Below are positions 1 to 4,864 of a stretch of DNA of 7,372 nt, in pieces; position 1 is the stretch's first letter; each line of letters starts with the position of its first letter. The notes under the pieces are model-generated. The model saw only the letters and a program-made list of their open reading frames with translations. It was not told the DNA's origin and did not search any database. The DNA is taken from the NCBI GenBank assembly GCA_900551185.1, contig URVF01000076.1:1-7372 (forward strand), read 5' to 3'. A program made the translations under genes and the position numbers. Source of the DNA: an uncultured Collinsella sp. (GTDB lineage Bacteria > Actinomycetota > Coriobacteriia > Coriobacteriales > Coriobacteriaceae).

Positions 1-49
1 ATCTACACGCGTAAGATCGTCGGCAGCGTCAGATGTGTATAAGAGACAG
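1..49. other. Nextera i5-side sequencing adapter (contamination)
   Basis: These 49 bases match the Illumina Nextera P5-side adapter: the last 8 bases of the P5 arm (1..8), an 8-base i5 index GCGTAAGA (9..16), the read-1 primer arm (17..30) and the 19-bp Tn5 mosaic end (31..49). The index equals S517 of the Nextera XT set as I recall it. This is not genomic DNA. It truncates the transposase gene that follows and creates a spurious plus-strand reading frame across positions 35..406. Confidence 0.98.
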
Positions 50-213
50 GCGAGAGACGGGCCGGGGAAGCCCGACATCCACTCCGCGACCTCGCCCCAC
101 GGGTTGCCGCGGAACCTCCTCGTCACTGCCTCGCCCGTCTCCGCGTCGAGCGCGCAGACGGTGGTGGACCTGAGGTGTACGTCCATTCCGAAGGCGGTAG
201 AATATCTAGGCAC
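50..213 (-). CDS. IS110-family transposase, N-terminal fragment
   Basis: This is the first ~54 codons of a DEDD transposase of the IS110 family, enzymes that move their element with help from a structured RNA. The translation begins MPRYSTAFGMDVHLRSTT and continues VCALDAETGEAV. The G-M-D-V-H segment followed about ten residues later by C-A-L-D is the N-terminal RuvC-like signature of this family, and its Asp is the first catalytic acid. The start is a GTG at 213, chosen because GGGAGG (219..224 on the complement) lies 5 nt upstream; the inner ATG at 186 would cut into the conserved motif. The remaining residues, including the other acidic residues and the C-terminal Ser-containing Tnp domain, are lost because the insert stops at the left adapter. 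Full-length members are usually 300 to 450 residues. The truncation is technical and says nothing about whether the gene is intact in the cell. Confidence 0.85.
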
Positions 214-390
214 GGGAGCCTCCCAACCTCGTTGCGGCGCGGCTGCGCCTCTGGCACTTCAACAACATTGTCGCAGCCCCGACCCGCGGTCACGAGCGGG
301 GGCTCCTGTCGTTTCCGTGCCCTTGGATTGGGTCATAGTGTCTGTCCGTCCTCTACCTGCGGCGTTGCCTTGCTCCGGATGCGGTAGTCA
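214..390 (-). ncRNA. Candidate bridge RNA region of the IS110 element
   Basis: This ~177-nt stretch directly upstream of the transposase has no supportable gene. In the IS110 group (for example IS621), the left-end region at this place encodes the bridge RNA, which folds into stem-loops that specify donor and target DNA. Two stems are visible. One is GGCGC/GCGCC (236..240 with 245..249, 4-nt loop). The other is AGCCCC/GGGGCT (275..280 with 299..304), extended by an inner CGC/GCG (285..287 with 296..298) around a loop at 288..295. I cannot define RNA ends, a promoter or the guide loops. The assignment rests on position, length and the presence of stems, and it holds only if this is an IS110-group rather than an IS1111-group element, where the RNA lies downstream. 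Confidence 0.4.
219..224 (-). promoter_or_regulatory. Ribosome binding site of the IS110 transposase
   Basis: On the complement this reads GGGAGG, followed by a 5-nt spacer and the GTG at 213. It decides in favour of the GTG start over the ATG 27 bases further in. The site sits in a near-palindrome, GGGAGCCTCCC on the plus strand (214..224). Confidence 0.55.
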
Positions 391-431
391 TTGGGGACGT
401 TCTTAAATGACTAGTCAAAGGGGACACTCTT
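391..431 (+). repeat. REP-like element, copy A (GGGGAC boxes around palindrome)
   Basis: The element has a TTGGGGACGTTCTT box (391..404), then a perfect 10-bp palindrome TGACTAGTCA (408..417), then an AAGGGGACACTCTT box (418..431). Copy B (446..487) has the same order and spacing. Intergenic elements with GGGGAC boxes and a small hairpin resemble REP sequences mobilised by REP-associated tyrosine transposases. No such transposase is in the window. Confidence 0.65.
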
Positions 432-445
432 GCGGCACTTGGCAG

Positions 446-487
446 TTGGGGACGCTCCTTTTGTGCCGGCACTTTGGGACACTCCTT
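446..487 (+). repeat. REP-like element, copy B
   Basis: The element has a TTGGGGACGCTCCTT box (446..460), a perfect 10-bp palindrome GTGCCGGCAC (463..472), then TTTGGGACACTCCTT (473..487). Relative to copy A the outer boxes are well conserved, but the palindrome is almost entirely different in sequence while remaining perfectly symmetrical. The GGGGAC or TGGGAC boxes of the two copies start at 393, 420, 448 and 475, a regular 27 to 28 bp step. Confidence 0.65.
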
Positions 488-521
488 GTCAGGAGAGTGA
501 TGCGAGGTGCTCGTCCTATGC

Positions 522-550
522 TTTACCGAGATAAAGTGAACGTGTAGATT
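522..550 (+). promoter_or_regulatory. Possible promoter of the hydratase gene
   Basis: TTTACC (522..527) and TAGATT (545..550) are separated by 17 bp. Each matches four of six bases of the sigma-70-type consensus. Transcription would start near 557 and give a leader of about 80 nt before the start at 638. No better pair was seen between the repeat array and the gene, but the match is weak. Confidence 0.3.
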
Positions 551-605
551 CGTAACCCACTCGCAACCGTTCTATGGCACGATATTGAACGAATGTATGC
601 TATGC

Positions 606-622
606 GCCCAAATCTTTTGGGC
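606..622 (+). promoter_or_regulatory. Stem-loop in the hydratase leader, just before the RBS
   Basis: GCCCAAA (606..612) pairs perfectly with TTTGGGC (616..622) around a 3-nt loop. It ends 5 nt before the GGGAG ribosome binding site. There is no T-tract after it, so it is not a terminator. It may influence translation initiation or RNA stability. If translation began at the upstream ATG (593) this would be coding sequence, which I consider less likely. Confidence 0.4.
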
Positions 623-627
623 AGAGT

Positions 628-632
628 GGGAG
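628..632 (+). promoter_or_regulatory. Ribosome binding site that sets the hydratase start at 638
   Basis: GGGAG lies 5 nt upstream of the ATG at 638. The alternative in-frame ATG at 593 has no purine-rich site in front of it. Translation from 638 begins MVKLYEDGIYL, which is how members of this hydratase family start as I recall them. Confidence 0.6.
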
Positions 633-637
633 ACAGT

Positions 638-2971
638 ATGGTCAAGCTGTACGAGGACGGCATCTACCTGCGCGGCGGCAGCGAGATTGTGCCTGCGGCC
701 GAGGCTGCCGAGCGCGGTATTACGCAGACACCCGAGGATGCCAAGCGTGGCACCATCGCGTATTCGATCCTCCAAGCACACAATACGTCCGGCAACCCCG
801 AGGCGCTCAAGATTCGCTTCGATGCCATGGCGAGCCACGACATCACCTTTGTCGGCATCATCCAGACGGCGCGCGCCTCGGGCATGGAACAGTTCCCACT
901 GCCCTACGTGCTCACCAACTGCCATAACTCGCTGTGCGCCGTGGGCGGCACCATCAACGAGGACGACCACGTCTTTGGCCTTTCAGCGGCCAAGAAGTAC
1001 GGCGGCATCTTCGTCCCGCCGCACATCGCCGTCATCCATTCCTTTATGCGTGAGAACTTCGCCGGTTGCGGCAAGATGATCTTGGGCTCCGACTCGCACA
1101 CCCGCTACGGCGCCTTGGGCACCATGGCCGTGGGTGAGGGCGGCGGCGAGTTGGCCAAGCAGCTGCTGCGTGACACCTACGACGTCGCCTATCCCGGCGT
1201 TGTCGCCATCTACCTCACGGGCGCCCCGCGCCCCGGCGTCGGCCCGCACGACGTGGCGCTCGCCATCATCCGCGCCGTCTTTGCCAAGGGCTACGTCAAG
1301 AACAAGGTCATGGAGTTTGTGGGCCCCGGCATCGCGAGCATGACGACCGACTACCGTAACGGCGTCGATGTCATGACCACCGAGACCACCTGCCTGTCGA
1401 GCATCTGGGCCACCGACGAGGACACGCACACGTTTCTGACCATGCACGGCCGCGGCGACGACTACCGCGAGCTCAAGCCCGCCGATGTTGCCTACTACGA
1501 CGGCTGCGTCGAGGTCGATCTGTCGAGCATCAAGCCCATGATCGCGCTGCCGTTCCATCCTTCCAACGGCTTCGAGATTGACGAGCTCAACGAGAACCTC
1601 GAGGACATCCTGCACGAGGTGGAGCTCGAGGCCGCCAAGATCGGCGAGGGCAAGACGCACTTTAGCCTGCTCGACAAGATCGTCGACGGCAAGCTGCACG
1701 TGCAGCAGGGCGTTATCGCCGGCTGCTCGGGCGGTAACTACGACTCCGTGGTTCAGGCCGCCCGCGTGCTCAAGGGCGCCAACACCGGCTGCGGCGAGTT
1801 CTCGCTGTCGGTCTACCCCACGAGCCAGCCCGTGGCACTCGAGCTTACACGCCGCGGCTACATCTACGACCTTATGGAGGCCGGCGCAATCGTGCGCACG
1901 GCATTCTGCGGCCCGTGCTTCGGCGCCGGCGACACGCCTGCCAACAACGGCCTGTCCATCCGCCACACTACGCGCAACTTCCCCAACCGCGAGGGTTCCA
2001 AGCCGGGTAATGGCCAGCTGAGCGCCGTGGCCCTGATGGACGCCCGTTCCATTGCGGCGACGGCTGCCAACGGCGGCGTCCTGACGCCGGCGACCGATCT
2101 GCCCGAGGAGACTTGGGACGAGGCCTGCGAGTACACCTTTGACGACGCGCCGTACAAAAAGCGTGTGTACTGGGGCTTTGGCAAGGCGGAGCCTGCCGAC
2201 GAGCTGGTCGAGGGTCCCAACATCAAACCGTGGCCCGCGATGGAGCCTCTCGGCGACGATATCCTGCTCAAGGTGTGCTCCAAGATCATGGACCCGGTCA
2301 CCACGACCGACGAGCTCATTCCTTCGGGTGAGACGAGCTCCTTCCGCTCCAACCCGCTGGGCCTGGCCGAGTTTACGCTCAGCCGCCGCGACCCGGCTTA
2401 CGTGGGCCGCTCCAAGGAAGTCGACGCCGTGGAGAAGCGCCGCGTTGCCGGCGAGGCAGCAGGCGACTTGGCGGCGCTCGATGCCGAGCTTGCTGGTGTG
2501 TTTGAGGCGCTGGTCGGCGCGGGTGTCGCTGCCGACGCCAAGGCGACCGAGTACGGCTCCATGCTCTATGCCAAGAAGCCCGGTGACGGTTCTGCCCGCG
2601 AGCAGGCTGCGAGCTGCCAGCGCGTAATTGGCGGTCTGGCAAACATCGTCCACGAGTACGCCACCAAGCGCTATCGCTCCAATGTGATGAACTGGGGCAT
2701 GGTGCCCTTCCAGATGGAGGCCGAGCCCAACTTTGAGGTGGGCGACTACGTCTTTGTGCCGGGTATCCGCGCCGCGCTCGATGGCGACCTGAAGGACATC
2801 GCCGCCTACGTGGTGCGCGCCGACGGCACGGTCGAGCAGATTGAGCTCTACATTGCCGATATGACGGCAGAGGAGCGTGCCATCGTCAGGGCCGGCTGCC
2901 TGATCAACTACAACAAGTTCAAGGCCGCTACCGCGACGTTCTCGTTGGGTCTTGAGGGACGCCAAAAATAG
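638..2971 (+). CDS. Aconitase-superfamily hydratase (YbhJ type)
   Basis: This 777-residue protein is a cytoplasmic iron-sulfur hydro-lyase or isomerase of the aconitase/isopropylmalate isomerase superfamily. It is closest, by recall, to Escherichia coli YbhJ (about 750 residues, physiological substrate not established). Visible landmarks are GSDSHT at 150..155 (active-site Asp-Ser-His), a conserved Cys at 252 in a TETTC segment, the cluster ligands Cys363 (GCSGG) and Cys424/Cys427 (FCGPCFG), and N-R of RNFPNREG shortly after. The C-terminal swivel domain carries GDGSAREQ (649..656, substrate-binding Arg654) and RYRSN (678..682). The 61- and 3-residue ligand spacing is close to that of mitochondrial aconitase, so a working 4Fe-4S cluster is expected. 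The start at 638 is set by the ribosome binding site; an in-frame ATG at 593 would add 15 residues. The gene stands alone, with its own leader and a terminator. It may act as aconitase or on a related hydroxy-acid. Superfamily membership is secure; the substrate is not. Confidence 0.9.
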   Translation: MVKLYEDGIYLRGGSEIVPAAEAAERGITQTPEDAKRGTIAYSILQAHNTSGNPEALKIRFDAMASHDITFVGIIQTARASGMEQFPLPYVLTNCHNSLCAVGGTINEDDHVFGLSAAKKYGGIFVPPHIAVIHSFMRENFAGCGKMILGSDSHTRYGALGTMAVGEGGGELAKQLLRDTYDVAYPGVVAIYLTGAPRPGVGPHDVALAIIRAVFAKGYVKNKVMEFVGPGIASMTTDYRNGVDVMTTETTCLSSIWATDEDTHTFLTMHGRGDDYRELKPADVAYYDGCVEVDLSSIKPMIALPFHPSNGFEIDELNENLEDILHEVELEAAKIGEGKTHFSLLDKIVDGKLHVQQGVIAGCSGGNYDSVVQAARVLKGANTGCGEFSLSVYPTSQPVALELTRRGYIYDLMEAGAIVRTAFCGPCFGAGDTPANNGLSIRHTTRNFPNREGSKPGNGQLSAVALMDARSIAATAANGGVLTPATDLPEETWDEACEYTFDDAPYKKRVYWGFGKAEPADELVEGPNIKPWPAMEPLGDDILLKVCSKIMDPVTTTDELIPSGETSSFRSNPLGLAEFTLSRRDPAYVGRSKEVDAVEKRRVAGEAAGDLAALDAELAGVFEALVGAGVAADAKATEYGSMLYAKKPGDGSAREQAASCQRVIGGLANIVHEYATKRYRSNVMNWGMVPFQMEAEPNFEVGDYVFVPGIRAALDGDLKDIAAYVVRADGTVEQIELYIADMTAEERAIVRAGCLINYNKFKAATATFSLGLEGRQK

Positions 2972-2982
2972 ACCTGCTTGAT

Positions 2983-3014
2983 GCCGCCTCTGTTTATTGG
3001 GGCGGCTTCTTTTT
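2983..3014 (+). terminator. Intrinsic terminator after the hydratase gene
   Basis: GCCGCC (2983..2988) pairs with GGCGGC (3001..3006) and is followed at once by TTCTTTTT (3007..3014). It begins 11 nt after the stop codon and should end the hydratase transcript. Confidence 0.85.
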
Positions 3015-3021
3015 GTCGAAA

Positions 3022-3056
3022 ACCACCACATTGGGGCCTGTCTCTTTCGTGGTGGT
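3022..3056 (+). repeat. Hairpin repeat R1 (degenerate copy)
   Basis: ACCACCAC (3022..3029) and GTGGTGGT (3049..3056) form the outer 8-bp stem. The inner arm has diverged, but the GCCTGTC loop core (3036..3042) is kept. The preceding GTCGAAA is shared with R2. On the complement the stem is followed by TTTTCG, so it could also weakly terminate the minus-strand gene that ends at 3111. Confidence 0.75.
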
Positions 3057-3110
3057 GGGGGGCGAGCTCGATGCTGCCGTGCTCGCTGAACGACATTCTA
3101 ATGAGCGTCT

Positions 3111-3779
3111 CTACAGGATTTCATCTGGGCTGGCGGGCTTGGTTGTTTTGGGGATGCCGAGTTTGGATGACGCGAAATCGTCAACATTGTCCTTAATTCC
3201 GTCTTTGGTGTAGACAGTGACCATATAGGTGCTGTGTCCGAATTCGCTCTTGTCGCGTGTTGCCCAGGCATCCCAGTAGGCGGCCCCGTTTCGCCCTTTG
3301 ATTTTTCCGACACGGCGGAGTTCTGTTCGCTTTAATTTCCGGTTGCTATAGATGGTTCGACCGGCCTCCTCGGTGAGCCCGCACTGTCCAAGCATCTTGT
3401 CGAGGACTTGGTTCATGTGGCGCTCATCGGTGTTTGGTGCGTAGTCGTAGGCGAGGGTGATGGAGTCGAGTGGCTGGTCGTCGATCAGATAGTTTAGCGC
3501 CTGAGGTTCAAGGCAGAAATAGGGGGAGCATCCGTCGACCTTGCCGAGCAACGGTAACTTGGACTGCCAACTTCCGGTGGGAATTGCATATTCGTAGAAC
3601 ACGCCACGGCAGACAAAGGAGAGCGAGGTGGCACGCGAGCCGGCGTCGATCATCCCGCAAAGATCGAAGGGCGAGGCGATACCAAAAGAAAAGGGCGTGA
3701 TGACGATAAGGAAGAGCATCACGATGGGTATGGCGAGAATGGCGATGACGTTGCGACCGGTGGAATGAGACGGCTTCAT
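3111..3779 (-). CDS. Membrane-anchored or secreted protein of unknown function (A)
   Basis: I do not recognise this 222-residue protein. It begins MKPSHSTGRN, followed by a strongly hydrophobic segment at about 11..34 that would act as a membrane anchor or uncleaved signal. The rest is soluble and should lie outside the membrane. It contains five cysteines (41, 57, 84, 89, 133), two of them in a C-x4-C pair, D-G-C-S-P-Y-F-C. The C-terminal third is basic and rich in Lys/Arg, then ends with a Pro/Lys-rich tail. The ATG at 3779 was chosen because GAGGAG (3785..3790 on the complement) sits 5 nt upstream; a TTG further out at 3797 has no such support. The gene is transcribed alone, divergently from the plus-strand protein at 4014, and is bounded on both sides by hairpin repeats R1 and R2. 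It has the same general design as its neighbour but shows no obvious sequence similarity to it by eye. Confidence 0.7.
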   Translation of the reverse strand: MKPSHSTGRNVIAILAIPIVMLFLIVITPFSFGIASPFDLCGMIDAGSRATSLSFVCRGVFYEYAIPTGSWQSKLPLLGKVDGCSPYFCLEPQALNYLIDDQPLDSITLAYDYAPNTDERHMNQVLDKMLGQCGLTEEAGRTIYSNRKLKRTELRRVGKIKGRNGAAYWDAWATRDKSEFGHSTYMVTVYTKDGIKDNVDDFASSKLGIPKTTKPASPDEIL

Positions 3780-3784
3780 ATGCG

Positions 3785-3790
3785 CTCCTC
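3785..3790 (-). promoter_or_regulatory. Ribosome binding site of unknown protein A
   Basis: On the complement this reads GAGGAG, 5 nt before the ATG at 3779. It decides the start over the TTG at 3797, which would place this site inside the coding region. Confidence 0.65.
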
Positions 3791-3827
3791 GAGACAAAGA
3801 TCTGTTGAGGATAGGCAGAAATGGATA

Positions 3828-3840
3828 TGTTCAGAGAACA
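3828..3840. promoter_or_regulatory. Small dyad, possible operator of unknown gene A
   Basis: TGTTCAGAGAACA is a perfect inverted repeat of 5-bp arms around 3 bp. It lies 49 bp upstream of the minus-strand start at 3779, in the divergent region, where a promoter for that gene would be expected. I could not find a convincing -35/-10 pair for that gene. The arms are in the opposite order to the GAAC-N4-GTTC sites bound by Gram-positive LexA, so LexA is not implied. Confidence 0.25.
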
Positions 3841-3889
3841 ATTCAAGTTTAATCTCATGGCGCGAGATGGTCGACCGTTAGCGTCGAAA

Positions 3890-3924
3890 ACCACCACAAA
3901 GGTGCCTGTCCCCCTTGTGGTGGT
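3890..3924 (+). repeat. Hairpin repeat R2
   Basis: ACCACCACAA (3890..3899) pairs with TTGTGGTGGT (3915..3924). GG/CC can extend the stem past one mismatch or bulge. The loop carries the TGCCTGTCC core (3903..3911). It lies between the two divergent unknown genes and shares the preceding GTCGAAA with R1. Confidence 0.85.
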
Positions 3925-3943
3925 GAGGAGCACGCGGCTTCTT

Positions 3944-3972
3944 TTGGTAATAGTGCTGGCTGGCGATATCAT
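3944..3972 (+). promoter_or_regulatory. Promoter of unknown protein B
   Basis: TTGGTA (3944..3949) and TATCAT (3967..3972) are separated by exactly 17 bp. They match four and five of six consensus bases. Transcription would begin near 3979. That lies just after the earliest possible in-frame GTG (3975) and so argues for a start further downstream. Confidence 0.55.
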
Positions 3973-4000
3973 TAGTGCAGGTGGCGAAGGCTTGCATTGT

Positions 4001-4006
4001 GAGGTG
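4001..4006 (+). promoter_or_regulatory. Ribosome binding site that sets the start of protein B at 4014
   Basis: GAGGTG lies 7 nt before the GTG at 4014. A competing site, GAAGG (3986..3990), lies 8 nt before the GTG at 3999 and would add five residues. The 4014 choice gives a short basic N-terminus directly before the hydrophobic segment. Confidence 0.5.
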
Positions 4007-4013
4007 CTTTACT

Positions 4014-4685
4014 GTGAGAAGTCCTGCCCGTATTGGATTGATTGTTTTGGCGCTTGCGATCACCGTGGTTGGCATGGGTGCTGTCAGCATGGCGTTTCTA
4101 CCTGCTGCGGTGACGGAGCCGGTGGTCAAGCCTGTGACTCAATCTGTCGAACTTCTGACCGGCGCCGCCAAGTCCGAGACCATTACCGTTGATTTTGATG
4201 AGCAACCGGCTGCGCTGGGCATTAGTAATTATCCAAGTATTCAGCTTGGGGCTATGCGTTATGCCACGGATTCTAGTCTGATCGACAGGGCGTCCGAGCT
4301 GCTCAGGGGCAAAACCTTTAAGCGCTGGTATGGATATGCGTCCTATCGGGCAAAAGCGAACGACATGGTTGGCGGATGCCACTCGTCCATCGAGTTGGAC
4401 ACCGCGAATGGCGCCAAGTTATGTGATGTCTCGTACGATCCTGGCTACGAGGGCAATGAGGGGCCGGGCATCTACATCTTGGACGGCGATGCCGCCTATG
4501 TCATGGAGGGCAACCAGGCCGAGCTCAACGATTTTATGGGTCAGTGCATTCAGGATGCCTATGAACAGACCTGCTTGCCCGACCCGCAGACTGCACGCGA
4601 TAGTGGGTCTGCCCGTACATGGCTGTTCGAGGATGAGATGCCCTGGAACGCCGAATCGGGAAGCACGGGCTCGGCAAGTAAATAG
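4014..4685 (+). CDS. Membrane-anchored or secreted protein of unknown function (B)
   Basis: I do not recognise this 223-residue protein. It begins MRSPARIGLI with a hydrophobic segment at about 7..30, a signal peptide or membrane anchor. The remainder is acidic and soluble, and its four cysteines (122, 137, 178, 187) all fall in the second half, consistent with two possible disulfides in an extracytoplasmic domain. A G-K-T-F-K-R-W-Y-G-Y segment near 99..108 is its most distinctive stretch; despite the GKT it is not a Walker motif. The start is uncertain: GTG codons at 3975, 3999 and 4014 are all in frame. I favour 4014 because of the promoter (start near 3979) and the GAGGTG site. The gene is flanked by hairpin repeats R2 upstream and R3 8 bp after its stop codon. 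It is divergent from a similar-sized membrane-anchored protein, which suggests but does not prove a shared role at the cell surface. Confidence 0.7.
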   Translation: MRSPARIGLIVLALAITVVGMGAVSMAFLPAAVTEPVVKPVTQSVELLTGAAKSETITVDFDEQPAALGISNYPSIQLGAMRYATDSSLIDRASELLRGKTFKRWYGYASYRAKANDMVGGCHSSIELDTANGAKLCDVSYDPGYEGNEGPGIYILDGDAAYVMEGNQAELNDFMGQCIQDAYEQTCLPDPQTARDSGSARTWLFEDEMPWNAESGSTGSASK

Positions 4686-4692
4686 AGGCTGC

Positions 4693-4729
4693 AACCACCA
4701 CAAAGGTGCCTGTCCCCTTTGTGGTGGTT
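4693..4729 (+). repeat. Hairpin repeat R3 (perfect copy)
   Basis: This is the best copy: a perfect 14-bp inverted repeat, AACCACCACAAAGG (4693..4706) with CCTTTGTGGTGGTT (4716..4729), around the 9-nt loop TGCCTGTCC. It starts 8 nt after the stop codon of unknown gene B. The following bases, TTTG, are only a short T-run, so it could act as a weak terminator or as an RNA 3'-end stabiliser. Confidence 0.9.
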
Positions 4730-4754
4730 TGTATGTCGTGGAAACACTCAGAAA

Positions 4755-4790
4755 ATCTTATATATAGAGACTTAGATTTGTGTATAAGAT
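4755..4790. promoter_or_regulatory. AT-rich promoter region with inverted repeat upstream of clpB
   Basis: ATCTTATA (4755..4762) and TATAAGAT (4783..4790) form a perfect 8-bp inverted repeat 20 bp apart, in an AT-rich island of an otherwise GC-rich window. TATAAG (4783..4788) matches five of six bases of a -10 box, but I see no good -35 at 16 to 18 bp. The known heat-shock operators HAIR (CTTGAGT-N7-ACTCAAG), CIRCE and the CtsR heptad repeat were looked for by eye and not found. The repeat may be an operator of another regulator or just promoter AT-richness. Confidence 0.35.
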
Positions 4791-4829
4791 CGAGCAAAGC
4801 TGGCAACAATACTTCTCGAACAACGTGAA

Positions 4830-4852
4830 GCCGCCCCGTAGGGCGGCCGCCC
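4830..4852 (+). promoter_or_regulatory. GC-rich stem-loop in the clpB leader
   Basis: GCCGCCC (4830..4836) pairs with GGGCGGC (4841..4847) around the tetraloop CGTA. The right arm also begins a 12-bp perfect palindrome (4841..4852), so a second, shorter hairpin, GGGC/GCCC, could compete with the first. No T-run follows, so it is not an intrinsic terminator. It ends only a few bases before the ribosome binding site (4856..4864), where it could affect translation. Confidence 0.5.
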
Positions 4853-4855
4853 CAA

Positions 4856-4864
4856 GAGAGGTGA
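4856..4864 (+). promoter_or_regulatory. Strong ribosome binding site of clpB
   Basis: GAGAGGTGA sits 4 nt before the ATG at 4869; its GAGG core is 7 nt away. It fixes the clpB start and lies just after the leader hairpin. Confidence 0.8.

Larger units (their letters stand above)
50..390 (-). mobile_element. Left part of an IS110-family insertion sequence
   Basis: The element comprises the transposase start (50..213) plus the non-coding DNA upstream of it, up to where REP-like repeats begin near 391. IS110-group elements carry a long non-coding left end upstream of the transposase. They lack terminal inverted repeats, so the outer boundary cannot be read directly. I place it near 388..391 only because the chromosomal repeat array seems to start there. 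The right end is outside the window. Confidence 0.55.

Noticed and set aside
35..406. Plus-strand open frame of 123 codons at the left end
   Set aside because: It starts inside the sequencing adapter, runs antisense to the IS110 transposase and its upstream region, and has low-complexity composition typical of a GC-rich shadow frame.
593..637. Upstream ATG of the hydratase giving a 792-residue protein
   Set aside because: It has no ribosome binding site, the added 15 residues do not resemble the family N-terminus, and the stretch contains a stem-loop typical of a leader.
983..3031. Long minus-strand open frame of 682 codons opposite the hydratase
   Set aside because: Long antisense frames are expected opposite GC-rich genes. 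Its translation is a Val/Gly/Ala/His/Arg-rich shadow, has no ribosome binding site that I can support, and runs through the terminator region.
4312..4326. G-K-T-F in unknown protein B as a nucleotide-binding P-loop
   Set aside because: The preceding glycine-rich loop is absent and the segment lies in the predicted exported part of the protein.
3022..4729. Three evenly spaced repeats as a CRISPR array
   Set aside because: Spacing is about 800 bp and the intervals contain genes, so this is a dispersed hairpin repeat and not CRISPR.
4830..4852. GC-rich hairpin before clpB as an intrinsic terminator
   Set aside because: No T-tract follows and it sits just before the clpB ribosome binding site.
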